Shown here one piece after another: positions 24,005 through 36,493 of a stretch of 64,000 bases of DNA; the first letter of the stretch is position 1; every line of letters starts with the position of its first letter. Below the pieces are notes generated by a model. The model was not told where the DNA came from. It searched no databases and worked only from the letters and a program-made list of their open reading frames with translations. Location of the stretch: contig JAIWNI010000018.1 of assembly GCA_025331435.1 (NCBI GenBank), forward strand, positions 248,001 to 312,000. The letters are read 5' to 3'. Position numbers and translations under genes: made by a program. The DNA is from Choanephora cucurbitarum. Taxonomy: Eukaryota > Mucoromycota > Mucoromycetes > Mucorales > Choanephoraceae.

Positions 24005-26315
24005 GCTGAATAGCTATATGTGTGTTATATAAAAAGAAAAGAAAGAAAAATGAGGAACCCAAAATGTACGTGCGCGTAATTGTGTATAAAAAAAATGCTG
24101 AGATACAAAATATTTTAAAAGGAAGTTCTGGACTAGCAAAAAAGATGTCTGTAGCTACCCTCCTGTCAAAGAAGCACACTCTTTTTTGTTGTTGAACTGC
24201 CTATAATGCCTTCATATCAGACGATTTAATCTAGATTGACATATCTGGGTCGTACAACGCAATTTGTAACTTGGCAGCGAAGAATAAAAAAAAAAAGATA
24301 CTATAGTGATTTATTTCCGGTATAAAGCAAATGAGTTAGCAAGTGTACTTTCTGTTACAAAATATCTCTCTCTTCAGCATTGATCATAATGCACAGATAA
24401 TATGTTCCCCAAACATGATCTATCAGCTATAGTGCTGAATCAGGCATCTAATCAAAACCGAAAAACATCGTATCGCAAATCAGATATTAATTTATCTGCA
24501 ATAATAAACGATTAGAGAAATGAATGAGCTGATGGGGTTGATAACCAACTAGCAAAACAAGCTTTGGTTTCCAATGAGATCGATTGATTTGTAGTATTTT
24601 ATTATCAAGTCCAAAAATACCCCTGCTTAGACAGATCATTAGCCCTTGGGGATTTCAAAAGGAACTCATACTGGTTTAAGAGGGCAATGTTTGAAATCTT
24701 ACAAACTTATTGCCTGTCAAGTAGCCAGACTATATCTTTTCTATCGTATAACAGCATACAGAGAGGCCAATTGTAGTTGGCTTGAAAGTATTTTAGTATA
24801 GTTATGGGCTATTTTTCTCAAGAACAATGCAGGTTATTTTCTGACATTTGGAGCAGACAAGAAATCCTGATAAAATGGTGGGTGTAGGCGTAAATTATTA
24901 ATAAGTTGTCTGTTTTGTTTATATGTTTGGTTCCCCGCAAAAACAGTAATTTCATAACGTATAGATTAAAAGAGAGAGGGAGATAGCATGCAAAAAGATA
25001 CACGTTGTTCTCCCAAGTTCGTAACTAAATCAATATGAACAATCACTTGCTTTTCTTTCTGATATGCTTAAGATAAGTGTCAGTTAGAATAATCAAAGAA
25101 TCTGAAATCTACTGCTATGCTATGTGTCTTTTAATTAGTTCAGTTCTTTCATGACTCACCCTATTTCTTTATAGAACATCGTGTCTTTTTTTGAAAAGGT
25201 GTCAATGAATCATCAAGCTTGAGCAATAGATCAAGGAAATGGATTTGATTGGCTTTAAAAATCACACTAAAGAAGAAATAAGCTTTTTTTTTGTAGAAAA
25301 AAAAAGGGTTTGTACTACCTCGATCTTATACACGAGAGCTTGTAGGAGGATGCTGTTTATCTCGGACCTACGCCATCACACCTATTTGTTAAGCAGTTGG
25401 GATCTATGTTGAACGAGATAGCCTTAACGACAATGGCTATCTTAAGAGATTCTTTCTTGAATTTCAAGATTGTGTTTACCGAAATACTTTGAAAGCCCAC
25501 TACATGTCTAAAGCAACAATGCCTTGTTCTCCCAGTTTTCTTATTTCCCCTTAGATTTTTAGAGTTGTATTGTAAATTTTCAATGGAATTTATCATAATA
25601 CACACATCCTAGATTACCTGCTTTTTGATGGAATGCATGTTCTTTCTAACTCTGTCGGCCATTGTCCTTACTAGGAATGAAACACTGATTGCGATATACT
25701 AATTTTAGTCATAAAACAAAAGAGAAAAGAGGTTTTTCGGTCCTTGTTAGAAACTGTTCCCCTTTTTGTTTCAATCAGAGATAAGAAGAAATGATGATGG
25801 CATTGTTTGTTGATTTGGCGAAAGGTGTCATTTCTTCGCGCATGCATACATATATGTTTATGTTACGAATACTTGATTTAACAGTAACTGATATATGTTG
25901 GGATTGATATTATACTATTATACTAAACTCGCTGTTGTCTCACTCAGTAGTGCTTTTCTTGATAGATTACTTTACTTTTCAACTGTGACGATAATCTCTA
26001 ACGAAGAGTATCCTCTTCCTTTGTGATCTCAGCTATTAGAGTATTTTTAAACAGCAAACATGTGAGCTAACATTTTTTCAATTCCGACTATATGTCCAAT
26101 TGTCAGTGTAAGCACTGCATCATTATTATTATTAACTGAAAGGTATTACATAATTCTTTGTAAGTTTTTTTTTCTGTGATTATCGTACAATGCGTCTTTT
26201 TTTTTTGAACAAGAAATGATAAATGTGATATATAGATATGTAAATGGTGTATGTTAACAAAAAAAAAGAGAGAGAGAGAATAGAGGGAAAAGTGAAATGT
26301 ATATAAGATGGATGT
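24005..26315. other. 2.3-kb gene-poor stretch between ELL and a GATA factor
   Basis: No intact gene recognised. A minus-strand frame at 25357-25605 (82 codons, includes GNKKTGRTRHCCFRHVVGF) may be a worn transposase helix-turn-helix but is not assignable. The rest is AT-rich with homopolymers. Confidence 0.5.
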
Positions 26316-27137
26316 TTAGGGTAAGTAAGAGACAGGCGGCAATGTTCTAGGCACAGATGAAAGAGAAATGGGTGGTAAACGATGATTTGAAAATGGTGGT
26401 ATGTTACTCAAAGAAGAGTGGTGTGATACAGACGAATTCTTGGGTGGTGAATGGGCTAAAGATAACAAAGATCGAGCGACTTGATGTTCTTGGGGCAGGT
26501 TGTCGTTATTGCATTTATGACACACTTGTTCTGTTGAATGAGTGATGGCTTGATCTACAGCCTGCAACATGGCAACTGTGTCAGACAAGAGCGAACTCAG
26601 TCGATTCACCTCCTTCTGTAGACTTTTACGGTATTCCTTTTGAGCTTCTATCGTGCTGCCACACACATGAATAGGTTCCTGTGGCTTTAAGGAGGGGTGG
26701 AGTGGAGGAAGGACGATGAGGTTGTTCTTTGGTTTAGGTGATACAGGCTTCTCTTCTACAGAAGACAGTGAGCTATTTGATTCTCTGGTATCTTCATCTG
26801 ATTCATCATTTCCACTCGGCAAGCGTTGTGATTTCTCTTGACTGCTTGGCTTTTCAGTTGTAGAACATCTCTTTCGTCTTTTGATCACTGTTCTCATCAT
26901 AGTGGCAGGTCTATGGACCAAATGAAGCTTATAATAAAGTCCACAAGCGTTACATATAGTACGTCCATTAGCATCTCTTCTCCAAAGGGGTGTTGTGGTT
27001 GTTTCGCAGTTGGCACAGACAGTTGTTCCCGAGCTGCTGTCTACTTCCTCTTCTTCTTCTTCGGACAATGATCTCTTTCTATCGCTGCCTTTCTTCCAGC
27101 CAAATCCAGGATCCACTTCTTTCACTTGAATTGACAT
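26316..27137 (-). CDS. GATA-type zinc-finger transcription factor with C-terminal coiled coil
   Basis: Intronless, 273 residues. One C-X2-C-X17-C-X2-C finger with cysteines at 41, 44, 62 and 65 ([18 protein letters not shown], then [16 protein letters not shown]), followed by a basic [11 protein letters not shown] arm that contacts DNA and probably serves as NLS. Before it is a Glu run. Residues about 160-205 are predicted helical with leucine spacing ([20 protein letters not shown]), a likely dimerisation zipper. The C-terminus is Ser/Pro-rich. The single X17 finger plus a distal zipper resembles the AreB/Gzf3/Dal80 group of nitrogen-repression GATA factors; siderophore repressors (SreA) have two fingers, so that is less likely. 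Target genes cannot be inferred. Confidence 0.88.
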   Translation of the reverse strand: MSIQVKEVDPGFGWKKGSDRKRSLSEEEEEEVDSSSGTTVCANCETTTTPLWRRDANGRTICNACGLYYKLHLVHRPATMMRTVIKRRKRCSTTEKPSSQEKSQRLPSGNDESDEDTRESNSSLSSVEEKPVSPKPKNNLIVLPPLHPSLKPQEPIHVCGSTIEAQKEYRKSLQKEVNRLSSLLSDTVAMLQAVDQAITHSTEQVCHKCNNDNLPQEHQVARSLLSLAHSPPKNSSVSHHSSLSNIPPFSNHRLPPISLSSVPRTLPPVSYLP

Positions 27138-28154
27138 GTACAGAAATAAAATATGGTAAAAAGAAAGATAACGAGATTAAAAAAAATTTTTTTTATAAAT
27201 TTAACATGGCGCGATAAAATCATTCTCTCTCTCTTTTAAACCTTACACACACACACACATATATATATATATTGTCAAACTAGCTTATCTTTGAATCTCA
27301 TGTTTAAATCCACCTTATTAAATAACATGATTGGTTCAGTGAAACCTTAGTTATAGACTGATAAAATTATCAATTTCAAAGATCCGCTACAGTTTTCAGA
27401 ATGGATGTTCCTTCTTTGACCAGACCAGTTCGCCCAATGGAATCTTCTTGAAAGTGCCGACCAATAGAGCACCGTGGGTAAAATTAGAATATCTTCTGTG
27501 GCGCGAAATTATTATTTTTTAAATCTCGATAATAGAAAGGTTTGTTTATCAACAAAGTAGTAAAAGGAAGAAAGAAAAGACTAGTTTAGACAATAGGCAA
27601 TTCTCTCTTTCCTTTTTTTTCTCTTTTTTGGTCATATAATCTATTGGCTGAGGTTGTAAATGTAGAAGCGTGCTTTTATTCAATTAGAGGATAATTTGAT
27701 TACACCTTTGGAAAAGATGGCCAAATTTGAAATTGTGTATACAACCTTAAAAGGGAATCAAATAGCACACGTTTTTCCTTTTTATTTTTCGCACGCTTAT
27801 TTTACAGTCCATGGTGCATTGTTGCACTTTAGTTAATATGCCCTATATATTTAGGCACATAAGAGAAGCATTTTTTTTTCAAGAGTGCATTGATATCAGT
27901 ATTCTTCAAAGATTAGAGTTGTGTGCTACTTTAGAGACTAATTTCTTTTTATTTACCAATAGATTTACTCAAAGTCATAACACAAATACATGTGTCAATT
28001 AGGCAATGAGATGAGTTTCTTTTCTGCTGATAGTATAGAGTCATAGAAACAAAAAAGTTTTTTTTTATTATGCAATAAAATAGAGCAAATCATTAAGTTT
28101 ACAATGGAGGGGGGTAGAGGATAGAATAGGACAGGGGAATATTGAGCCTGGTAA
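27138..28154. other. 1.0-kb intergenic spacer
   Basis: Promoter side of the GATA factor and 3' side of the dehydrogenase. It holds a mixed (AC)n(AT)n microsatellite at 27245-27272. The frame 27811-28002 shows no family resemblance. Confidence 0.55.
27245..27272. repeat. Compound (AC)n(AT)n microsatellite
   Basis: About seven AC units run directly into about seven AT units, roughly 110 bp upstream of the GATA factor start codon. Confidence 0.85.
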
Positions 28155-29589
28155 TTAAGCATCATTTACATCAGCAGTTAACATAGGTGTTCCAGGCATA
28201 ACAGCCTTGTTACTGAACTTTGTTTCAAGGAAGACCTTCATGATATTAGCTTCCTTCAAGTCAAAGCGGCGATAGACTTCAGGGGTTTGTTCGAATGGGA
28301 AACGGTGAGTCAAGATAACGGTAGGATCAAATTCATCTTTGGAGATGTGTTCCAAACACTTGTCCCAGTGACGTTGAATAGGAGCTTGACCACAGCCAAC
28401 TAAACGAAGACCCTTTTCCATGATACCACCTACAAGTACATGGTTGGCATAGGCAGCATAATCAGCAATAAGAGCCATGGTACCGTACTTCTTGGTAGAG
28501 CGAACCATCTCGTTGATGACTTCACTTGTGTCAGTCTCAAGGCCAACAGCACGTTCAGCCTTGTGAAGCAAGCTCTTTGCATAACGGAAACCAGCGCAGT
28601 CAATGGAGCGATCAAGACCTTCAGGGACGAGTTCTAATACCTTGGCAGAGACATCCTTGTCCTTTTCAAAGTTGATGACTTCAGCACCCCAGCGTACCTT
28701 GGCAAGTTCAAGACGTTCGGGTACGTTATCGATAGCAATGATACGCTTGGCCTTGTAGACATTGCGCAGCCATTGAACAGCACATAAACCGATAGGGCCA
28801 AGACCCCAGACACCAACAACATCACCTTCTTGAACGTCAGCTGACCAGAGAGCGTGGTAGGAGGTAGGGACAATGTCAGACAAATACAAAGCCTTTTCGT
28901 CAGGCACTTGTTCGGGAATCTTGACCAAGTTGGTGTTACCAAATAAGATACGGGCATATTCAGCTTGACCACCAGAGAAACCACCAACAAACTAAATAAC
29001 CTGCTTTAGTTTTCCTTTCTCTTTTTTTCATCGTTTCTTTAACTTACGTGAGAGTAACCAATGATACCAGAGATACGGTGACCAAAGAGCTTTTGCATGA
29101 CAGAACTGTTGTTTGTGTTGTCACAGGCACTGAATAACTTCTTTTGACAATATTGACATTTACCACAGGCAATGTTGAATGAAGCAACAACACGGTCACC
29201 AGGTTGAACCTTAGTCACCTTACTACCGACTTTTTCAACAATACCCATACATTCATGACCAAGGATTTCACCTTCCTTTAATTGCATGATTTCACCATGG
29301 TACAAATGTAAATCGGATCCACAGACTAAATCGTGATTAATAAAAAAAATGATAATCGAGATTTTTTTTTTACTTTACCTGTACTACCTGTCACTTTGAT
29401 AATGACATCTTCATCGTCTGTAATCTCAGGCTTAGGGACTCTTCTCATCTCCAACTTTTCCTTGCCAACCCATACACAGGCAAGCATATCAGTGGTTTCT
29501 GACTTGTTTTCCTTGTCTTGGTTAGCAACGGGAACAGGGGCTTCACCCATCTTGCTTTGAGCGAGGTTTGCAGCAGCGTTTGTGGCCAT
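28155..29589 (-). CDS. Zinc-dependent alcohol/formaldehyde dehydrogenase (MDR family)
   Basis: Three exons, 433 or so residues. After a 35-residue N-terminal extension comes VCGSDLHLYHG (catalytic-zinc cysteine) and ILGHECMGIVEKVG (GHE). The structural-zinc lobe is CGKCQYCQKKLFSACD. The Rossmann fold follows (GVWGLGPIGLCAVQWL, with IAIDNVPERLELAK); the aspartate in IAIDN indicates NAD(H) preference. The long insertions and the HVLVGGIMEKGLRLVGCGQA stretch match glutathione-independent formaldehyde dehydrogenase-like enzymes rather than yeast ADH. It probably oxidises short aldehydes or alcohols in the cytosol. Few introns, a TATA box and a compact codon choice suggest high expression. Exact substrate is not determinable. 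Confidence 0.88.
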
Positions 29590-29665
29590 TTTTGTTATTA
29601 TATGAGTTTAGAGAGAATGAATTAAAGAAATAAAATGAAAAGTAAAAAGAACAGTTCAAGCATGG

Positions 29666-29673
29666 TTTATATA
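29666..29673 (-). promoter_or_regulatory. TATA box of the dehydrogenase gene
   Basis: TATATAAA on the minus strand, about 80 bp upstream of the ATG at 29589. Confidence 0.55.
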
Positions 29674-31161
29674 CATGAAAAAAACGAGTTGCTACAGTCT
29701 GGATGATCTCATCTAACAAAACCATAGATGACGAATACATGACGAGAATTTGAACTTATACTTGATTGTACGAAAGAATGACACTAAGGTTAGTGTATCA
29801 TTTTGTAAGCTTTTTTTTTTCTTCTTCTTCTTTCTTGAAGACTCACATAGATACCACAGTCATTGACGTAGTTGCTTACTAATGAAACCATCCCATTCAT
29901 TCAAACAGAGAAAGACAACTGTAATCAAGCCTCTGATTATTATCACTTTATTTAATAGCTCTTCTTCTCGAGTGATTAATAAACTATGTTTTCATGCCTC
30001 ATTTATTATCTTTTTTTTTTTTTTGCTTCATCCTCTTTCCTTATTCTGTTTCTTTGGAACGTCAGTTTGGCCTATCAATCTTAGCGGCGATTGATTTGTC
30101 TGTCCCTAATGATGGCATGAATTTTTTTTGGGTTAACACAAAATCTGGATCGTGTAAATTTGATTGTCTCAACTCACGCTTAATTGTCTCATTTTTGGGA
30201 TTTTCTTGTTTATCATGTGATTTGTGGCAAATATCTTCTTTAAAAGCCCACTCTGCAGTTATTTCTTACCTCATAGGCAATAAAAGAGAATACAGTCATT
30301 TGGACTGCACTTGAATAAAACCTGACGATTGAGGCAAGGTTGAAGACTAAGTTGTTTGTCTTGACATGCCTATCTTCTTAAATGAAAAGGCAAGCTATTT
30401 AAGATCAGCATCAGTTACTATTCAGGAACAAAATTGAATGTCAGACAGATAAAGAATGCCTTCACTGTTCTTAAACACAGTAGTTGCTTTATTCGAGAGT
30501 GTTCATATCCTTGAGACTCTTATACTTAACATACTCTTGAATTAAGCACTTTTACATCAAGCGACTACTGTAGAGCTATTGTGTGCTTATCAAAAAGAGA
30601 AAGAAAAAAAGGCTTATGTGGAATGTATTCAACAATGCATATGTCCACTGATACTATCTTTAAGATGCTTAACCATTTTGACGTCTCTCGTTTTCTTGTT
30701 AAAACAATTAAATTAAAAAAAGAAGCTTACTCTGCATTAGAATTAAGAAGCCTATAAATAAGTCAGTTTGTCTTTGGAGCTTTAGTTAGAATCTGGTTTT
30801 TGTCTTGGCCAATAGGTTTGACAAATAGCTGTCTTGGGGTAACTAAAGACTGAGTGTATTTCAGGCTCAATATAGAAAAAACAAAAGAATGCTAAGTTTT
30901 ATCTTGTCAGATAAGAACAAAGGAAGGCTTGGGCGTGCTGACAAGAGAAAAAGGCCCTTTGGTACAAAGTGACATTGAAACCTGTGTATTTGTTTGTTTT
31001 TGTTGGAAAAAAAGAAAGTTCTTAATTCATCTTTTGCGAAGGAAAAGCTCAATGCAACTTCCTTTTTTGGGCATTTGCATAATCCCTTTCCAATTTCTTT
31101 TCATTGAACTTTTCCTTCTGTTTGTTTTTTTCAACTCGTCTCCTTTTCTTTGACAAAAAGA
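29674..31161. other. 1.5-kb intergenic stretch upstream of the dehydrogenase
   Basis: Divergent promoter region for the dehydrogenase and the CS-domain gene. Several open frames (29994-30314, 30929-31153 and antisense partners) are Phe/Leu/Ser-rich translations of T-rich DNA with no family features. Confidence 0.5.
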
Positions 31162-31915
31162 ATGCTTCAAGAACCAGACGTACTCAAAAAAGCACCTATG
31201 CATATGCAACAAAAATCAGATACAAATGATTCATCAAATATACGCGACCCTATAAAAAAGTCAAAGGTGCGTTGCTTGGTTATAGCCATTGCTTGGTCCC
31301 TAAAATAAATTTAGGCAGAAGTACAGACACTGTATATCACTAGTGGATATGCTTGGACACAAAGTGACTCTTCAATCATGTAAGTCCCTGAATCTATGCA
31401 AACTCGTCTTTAATCGTCAGCAGACTCTATATCAATTTTGAGAATGCCAATCAAATCAATCAAGACAATTGTATACTTGATGTTCATTCAAAGAGTTTTG
31501 AGCTTAATATAGTAAGCATTTGGGATTACATGTACCTCTATTGTTGACATGTCTCTTTTTCTTTTTAAAAAAAACCTCTTCTTTTTAGTTGGGTCATTCT
31601 GGTGCAAATCACAAATTTCGAATAAACCAACTCTACCATCCTGTAATTGAAGGGAAGTCGGTCTTGAAGGTAAGGTTCTAGCAGTATGTCTTCAGTCTCT
31701 TTGTTAACACGATGATGAAGTTTAAGGAAAACAAGATTGTTGTTCGACTTTTTAAAGAGACACCTAATAAGAAGTGGCCAGATTTGCGAATAAAATCAAC
31801 TCAAGCAATATACAATCACCTTGAAAGACTTGAAAAGAGTGCCGCACCAACTCAAGTAGATATGGACACTCCCTTTAATGGAAGTGATTTTTGTGCACAT
31901 CACGACCAACGATAA
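31162..31915 (+). CDS. CS-domain protein, calcyclin-binding protein (CacyBP/SIP)-like
   Basis: Five exons joined in phase give about 175 residues. After a polar N-terminus comes a CS (p23-like) domain: LYITSGYAWTQSDSSIILYI, then SFELNILGHSGANHKFRINQ, then IVVRLFKETPNKKWPDL. The order and the final KKxxxxWPDL-like stretch match the central CS domain of CacyBP/SIP better than NudC or p23. Animal CacyBP links Siah1 to the SCF ligase in ubiquitination; the N-terminal helical Siah-binding domain and the full SGS domain are not clear here. The function in fungi is therefore only inferred. It converges with the permease 180 bp away. Confidence 0.75.
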
Positions 31916-32095
31916 ACCAGATCGGTCTTTAAAGGTTGAAAAGCTTATTTTCTGAAACCCCGAAATGGAAAAAAAGACGAACATATGAGTTGTACACAAT
32001 GAATATTGTAGAACATTGGGATTGTAATAATAAAGGACATATATTAAGATGTAGGGATTTATAAATACATATACAATAACTTTGGTTGATAAATG

Positions 32096-34372
32096 TTAGA
32101 CTGCCTCAATCTGTGATACTTGAAGGCTAGGCTTTTCATCAGTAATGGTTGAAGAGTTGGTGTTCTCTATATTGCTATTTTTTTCAATATCATTCTTGGT
32201 TTTGAACCCACTCTCTTCTGAATCCAGTTCAGTGTTACTTCCATTGTTCTCGAAATTGACAACTGGACCAGAAAACCATTTACGAGCATCGATTGCAAAC
32301 CGGCCTATTGCTTATTTTAGTCTATATGCTTCATAACTATCATAAAAGACATACCTCCAGCACCTAAAATTACAAGGCCAACAGCTAATGAAGCATCTAT
32401 AAAGAGAATGATTGATTAATGCATTTTCGTTGGGAAAAACTTGTTTGTAACACAACTTACAGTTCATGGAGATAGCAGTAACAGGGTCTAAAGAAGAGAT
32501 ACACACTGTGAGTCAAGTATCACTTTTTTGATTTTCTTGAACTTACATATGGGTGGAAGCACAAACAAGATTGTGATGACGCAAATCCAAACAACGGCAA
32601 TGCTACAATATGCTTGTTATGATCGTCTCTGCATATTGTCAAGAAATAGATAACTTACATGCCAACAACATCTGAGAAGCGACCTAAATGAAGAGGACCT
32701 CGAACAAAACGTTTTCTATTCACAAGTTTAGCAAAGATAGGAATTGCATAGGATATATAGAGACCAATGGTAGCTACAGAAGTGATAGCAGAGAAAGCTG
32801 TTGAGTTTCCTAAAGACGGTAAACTCAAAAGTGAAGCGATAAGAACGGAAAGCCATACAGCATTGATAGGAGACTTGATCATAGATTAGATAATGTCGCG
32901 TATACCAGAATTTTTTTTTACCTGTCTCTTTTGATCGATTTTATGCCAAAAATGACTTCCTGGCATAGCACCATCTCGTGAAAAGGCATAGATCATTCTC
33001 GAATTAGCTGTTACACTAGCAAATCCACATTGCCAACATGCCATCATCAACATAACCATTAAACAGATAGCGCCCGCATGACCAACACTATCTACCATAA
33101 TTTGCATGATGGGAAATCCGGTTTCACTTTGGACAGTGCCTGCAAAATCTTGAACACAGAACAAGAATGCAAGGATAAATAAAAAGCCCATGACGGTACT
33201 GACTATAGTATGGTTACACTCAATCACCTTTTAATAGATCTGATAGGACTTACCCAAGACAGCCATAATCATGCCTACAGGTGCACTGATCTCTGCATTT
33301 TTTGTTTCTTCTGACATATGACAACTTGAATCATAACCAGTCAAAGTAAACTGAGCTTGCAACATACCAATAAGAGCAACATAGCCTGGATTTGTCCAAC
33401 CTGTTTCATTATTAAAGTGGGTAAAAACGAATTTTGCTGATTGATGTGTAGGTGCTTTTGCTACAATGGTAATCATGATCACAATAGGTGCAAGCACTTG
33501 CCACCATGTACTAAAGGCTATCAAGAAACAGATAAATATATGGCCAATACAAATAAGACTTGAAAAAACAATAATTACAATTAACACGATTCATCACTTT
33601 AGGACCTAGGGAGTTTGCGATGCCTTGACTGATACAGAGTGCAATGTGAAGCCCGACGGTTGCACCAGCTGTCGGTACCCAAGTACCATTTGTTCCTATT
33701 GAGATTACGGCTACCAACATCAATGCGATACCATAGTTGATACCTGTAGTCACAGCAAATTGTCCGATCAGATTGAACCAGCCTGTCATCCATGATGCAA
33801 AAGGGCCATATCGAGTGGTACTAAGCTTAGCTGACCACCAGTAAAGCCCACCAGCAACAGGATGACTACTGCAAATCTCTAGTAAAGTCAGCAAAAATAA
33901 AATTCAATCTCTTAGTTTTAAATTTTTCTTTACCTGCCATAGCCAAGGCCACCATCATTGTAAAAAAGGAAACGATGAGCCAGCCCCATACCATCACTAC
34001 CTTTATCATTTACTATCGTTAGCTACATTGACTCCAATGATTGCTGATAAAAAATAGGGTCGATACATACTGGACCACCTGTAATAAGACCATACTCAAA
34101 TAAACTTGTTAAGCCTGATGAAATACACACAACGCTAAGCGCCAGCCCGTAATTGCCAAAAGACTATCAGAAACAATGAAAATTAGATATGATCTTTGAA
34201 ATTCGAAAGAAAGCTGTTCATTACAGATAATTCACGTTTCAATTCCTATATGCATTGTTAATAGTATTCTTCTTGATTTGTGTTCAGTGACTTCTACCTG
34301 CTTGTAGCCAAGCTGGTTTAATCTGGCGGCATCTCTGGCCTCTATCTCTTCAGCCGTTAGCTTTGGCGGCAT
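32096..34372 (-). CDS. Amino-acid/GABA permease, APC family
   Basis: About ten short exons. Start MPPKLTAEEIEARDAARLNQ at 34372, then LGYKQ and a conserved SFGNYGLALSVVCISSGLTS block leading into FEYGLITGGP. Next are VVMVWGWLIVSFFTMMVALA and EICSSHPVAGGLYWWSAKLS, the signature of fungal GABA/choline/amino-acid permeases (Uga4/Hnm1-like). Further hydrophobic segments follow, including FLFILAFLFCVQDFAGT, and the region FASVTANSRMIYAFSRDGAM typical of the loop between helices 8 and 9. About twelve transmembrane spans are expected. The last exon is a polar cytosolic tail (GPVVNFENNGSNTE...). It probably imports an amine or amino acid at the plasma membrane; the substrate is unknown. Confidence 0.85.
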
Positions 34373-34688
34373 ATCTTTTTAGTTAAACGAAGATAAAGAA
34401 AGGAAAAAGATGTAGTTGCTTGATTTTGTACAGCTCTTTATTTGTTTTTTTTGAATTATCATTCGTGACTATTATTTCAAGCTGTTTCTAATTTCTGATC
34501 TGAAAGACAAACAAGGTGGGACACATACACACAAACGTGCACAAGAAAAAAAGCATCTCGCTCTGATTTAACTCTATCTTTGTTTTAAATTCATGCCGAA
34601 AAAAATGGACACTGATTTCGGAATGTTAATAGCTTGATTTCCAAATGTTTATCATCATTTTTTTTGTAATACAAATAAAAGATAACAG
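34373..34688. other. Short spacer between permease and acyltransferase
   Basis: Upstream region of the permease and 3' flank of the acyltransferase. Nothing else seen. Confidence 0.5.
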
Positions 34689-36142
34689 TTAGAGTTCTTC
34701 TTCGCTCAAGACCTTTAGTAGCTCGCGTTTGGCCATGCCATTGAAATTCACATTTTCAAGACCTATGCTGTTCGCAATAACATCTTTCACTCGATCGCTG
34801 TATTCTACTGCATCTTCGTCTTCGTTTGGTATTTTCGGTTCGCAATAAACAACATCTACAGGTGTAATCCATCTGGTCATTCTATAATAAGCATAGTGCA
34901 TAAAGCCTTTACGAGTATCCCAGTATGGATCACCATAATATCTATCATATCTTTTGTTTTTTTTAATGATATCTTTAGTACTTTATCTAGTTATCTCATC
35001 AAGTTTCAAACTTACTTTATACCAACGGGACATACTTTCACACCTAATTCAAAAGCACCTTTCTGAAACCGGATTGCATACTTGTTATTGACACAAGTGC
35101 CTTCTGGGAAAATAATCATTGGGTTCTTCCACGTACTTGGTGCATTGACATGTTTTTTTAGGCTATACAACATCATGTAACTTATTATTATTATTTTTCT
35201 GATAAGATAGCTTTATCAAATTACCTGTCTGCCAAAACTCTACGTTCAGTGATGTTTGTTCGATCGAAAGTCAGTGAATGAAGATAGTTAAGTCCATTGT
35301 TTTGCAGAAAGCCTATTTTTTGTGTAAGGGTAACAAAGATAAGAGAAAAAGATAATCTTATGAGATCATACCTAGAGCACCAGTATGTCTTGCCATCACT
35401 ACAGCATGAGGAAATTGGTTTGCACTCAATAAGATATAATCCAAGTATGATGTATGGTTTGCCTAATAAATAAGAAGTGTGAATGGCTTTTTCTTAGGAA
35501 GAGAAGAGGGGCCAATTACCACAAACACGTGAGGCTCTTTAAGATTAGGCTTTTCTCCAATATAGTTTACTTTTACGCCCAGTGAAAACAAGATGCCTTT
35601 ACAATAGTATTTCACAGAAAACGACTAGTAAATAAAAGGTAAATAACAAGAATTTTTTTTTAAGAAAAGTTCGCTTACAACAATATCATTATTCTGTAAA
35701 GCAACTCCAATTGGCAATGTGGCGAAGAAAGCAATTGTTGATGCACTTAAGGCAATAAGTCGAAGAGGGAAGAGTATACCATATCGAGTAATAGCACTAG
35801 GTACAGAAGTGACTGCATGATATAATTTTTCGAATCGAGACAGTACTTTGTTGGTATCGGCTGTGAAACACTTTGCAAACATTAACTAAAGAAGCAGAAG
35901 TTAGCATAGCATCAACACTAAGTACATCATTGTCTTACCAACTGTTCACGGGTATATTCTGTATTACATGATCTTTCGAGAAATTAGACAGGGCTCGATT
36001 CACTAATGATCCTAAAGCTTAAAACATACTTTTTGTTGGTGCCTTGTATATAATCATTCCTCATCATATCCAGGGATTCGCTTGATGGGATCTTTGAGCC
36101 TAATATGCCCGGAGGAAATAGCTCAAGATCTTGAGGTGGCAT
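34689..36142 (-). CDS. Glycerol-3-phosphate/lysophospholipid acyltransferase (GPAT3/4-type)
   Basis: About seven exons. The N-terminal exon MPPQDLELFPPGILGSKIPS leads to a hydrophobic stretch ITRYGILFPLRLIALSASTI, the likely membrane anchor. Catalytic motif I is ANHTSYLDYILLS (HX4D), interrupted by an intron just before it. Motif II/III region is GFLQNNGLNYLHSLTFDRTN. Motif III/IV is IIFPEGTCVNNKYAIRFQKG followed by AFELGVKVCPVGIKY, which matches animal GPAT3/GPAT4 more than PlsC. The C-terminus continues WITPVDVVYCEPKIPNEDED and ends LSEEEL. It likely acylates glycerol-3-phosphate or lysophospholipid in the ER for glycerolipid synthesis. Start chosen as the first ATG giving an open exon. Confidence 0.83.
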
Positions 36143-36493
36143 TTATGAAAGAGAAAATGTAAGGGAAGAAAGACAATAGTCTATGAAGAAAAAAAACCAA
36201 AAACATCAAAAGCGGTAAATGAAAAGTCTAAACCAATCGACAATTAAGCAGTCTCTTAGACGAAAAAATGCATTTTGTTGGCCGCTAAACTTATGTTGAT
36301 TTATCAAACGCAGATATATTCTCACCACCATGATGTTTGTGTTTTATCAGCAAAAGCTTGTCATTCAACAGGTGCTTTGTTCATTGCAAATTACAGGTTT
36401 TTACTTGAAAGTTTTTGAATAAATAGAATTACAAAAGAAGAGAAAAATGGGAATAATTAAACAGATTAAGATGTTTCATACGTTAAAAAGAGT
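36143..36493. other. Spacer between acyltransferase and P5 ATPase
   Basis: No gene seen. AT-rich promoter of the acyltransferase and 3' flank of the ATPase. Confidence 0.5.

Noticed and set aside
25357..25605. 82-codon minus-strand frame as a transposase helix-turn-helix
   Set aside because: Only a vague GRTRH-type resemblance; no inverted repeats or catalytic motifs nearby.
29994..31153. Several Phe/Leu-rich open frames upstream of the CS-domain gene
   Set aside because: They are translations of T-rich DNA with hydrophobic bias and no conserved motif.
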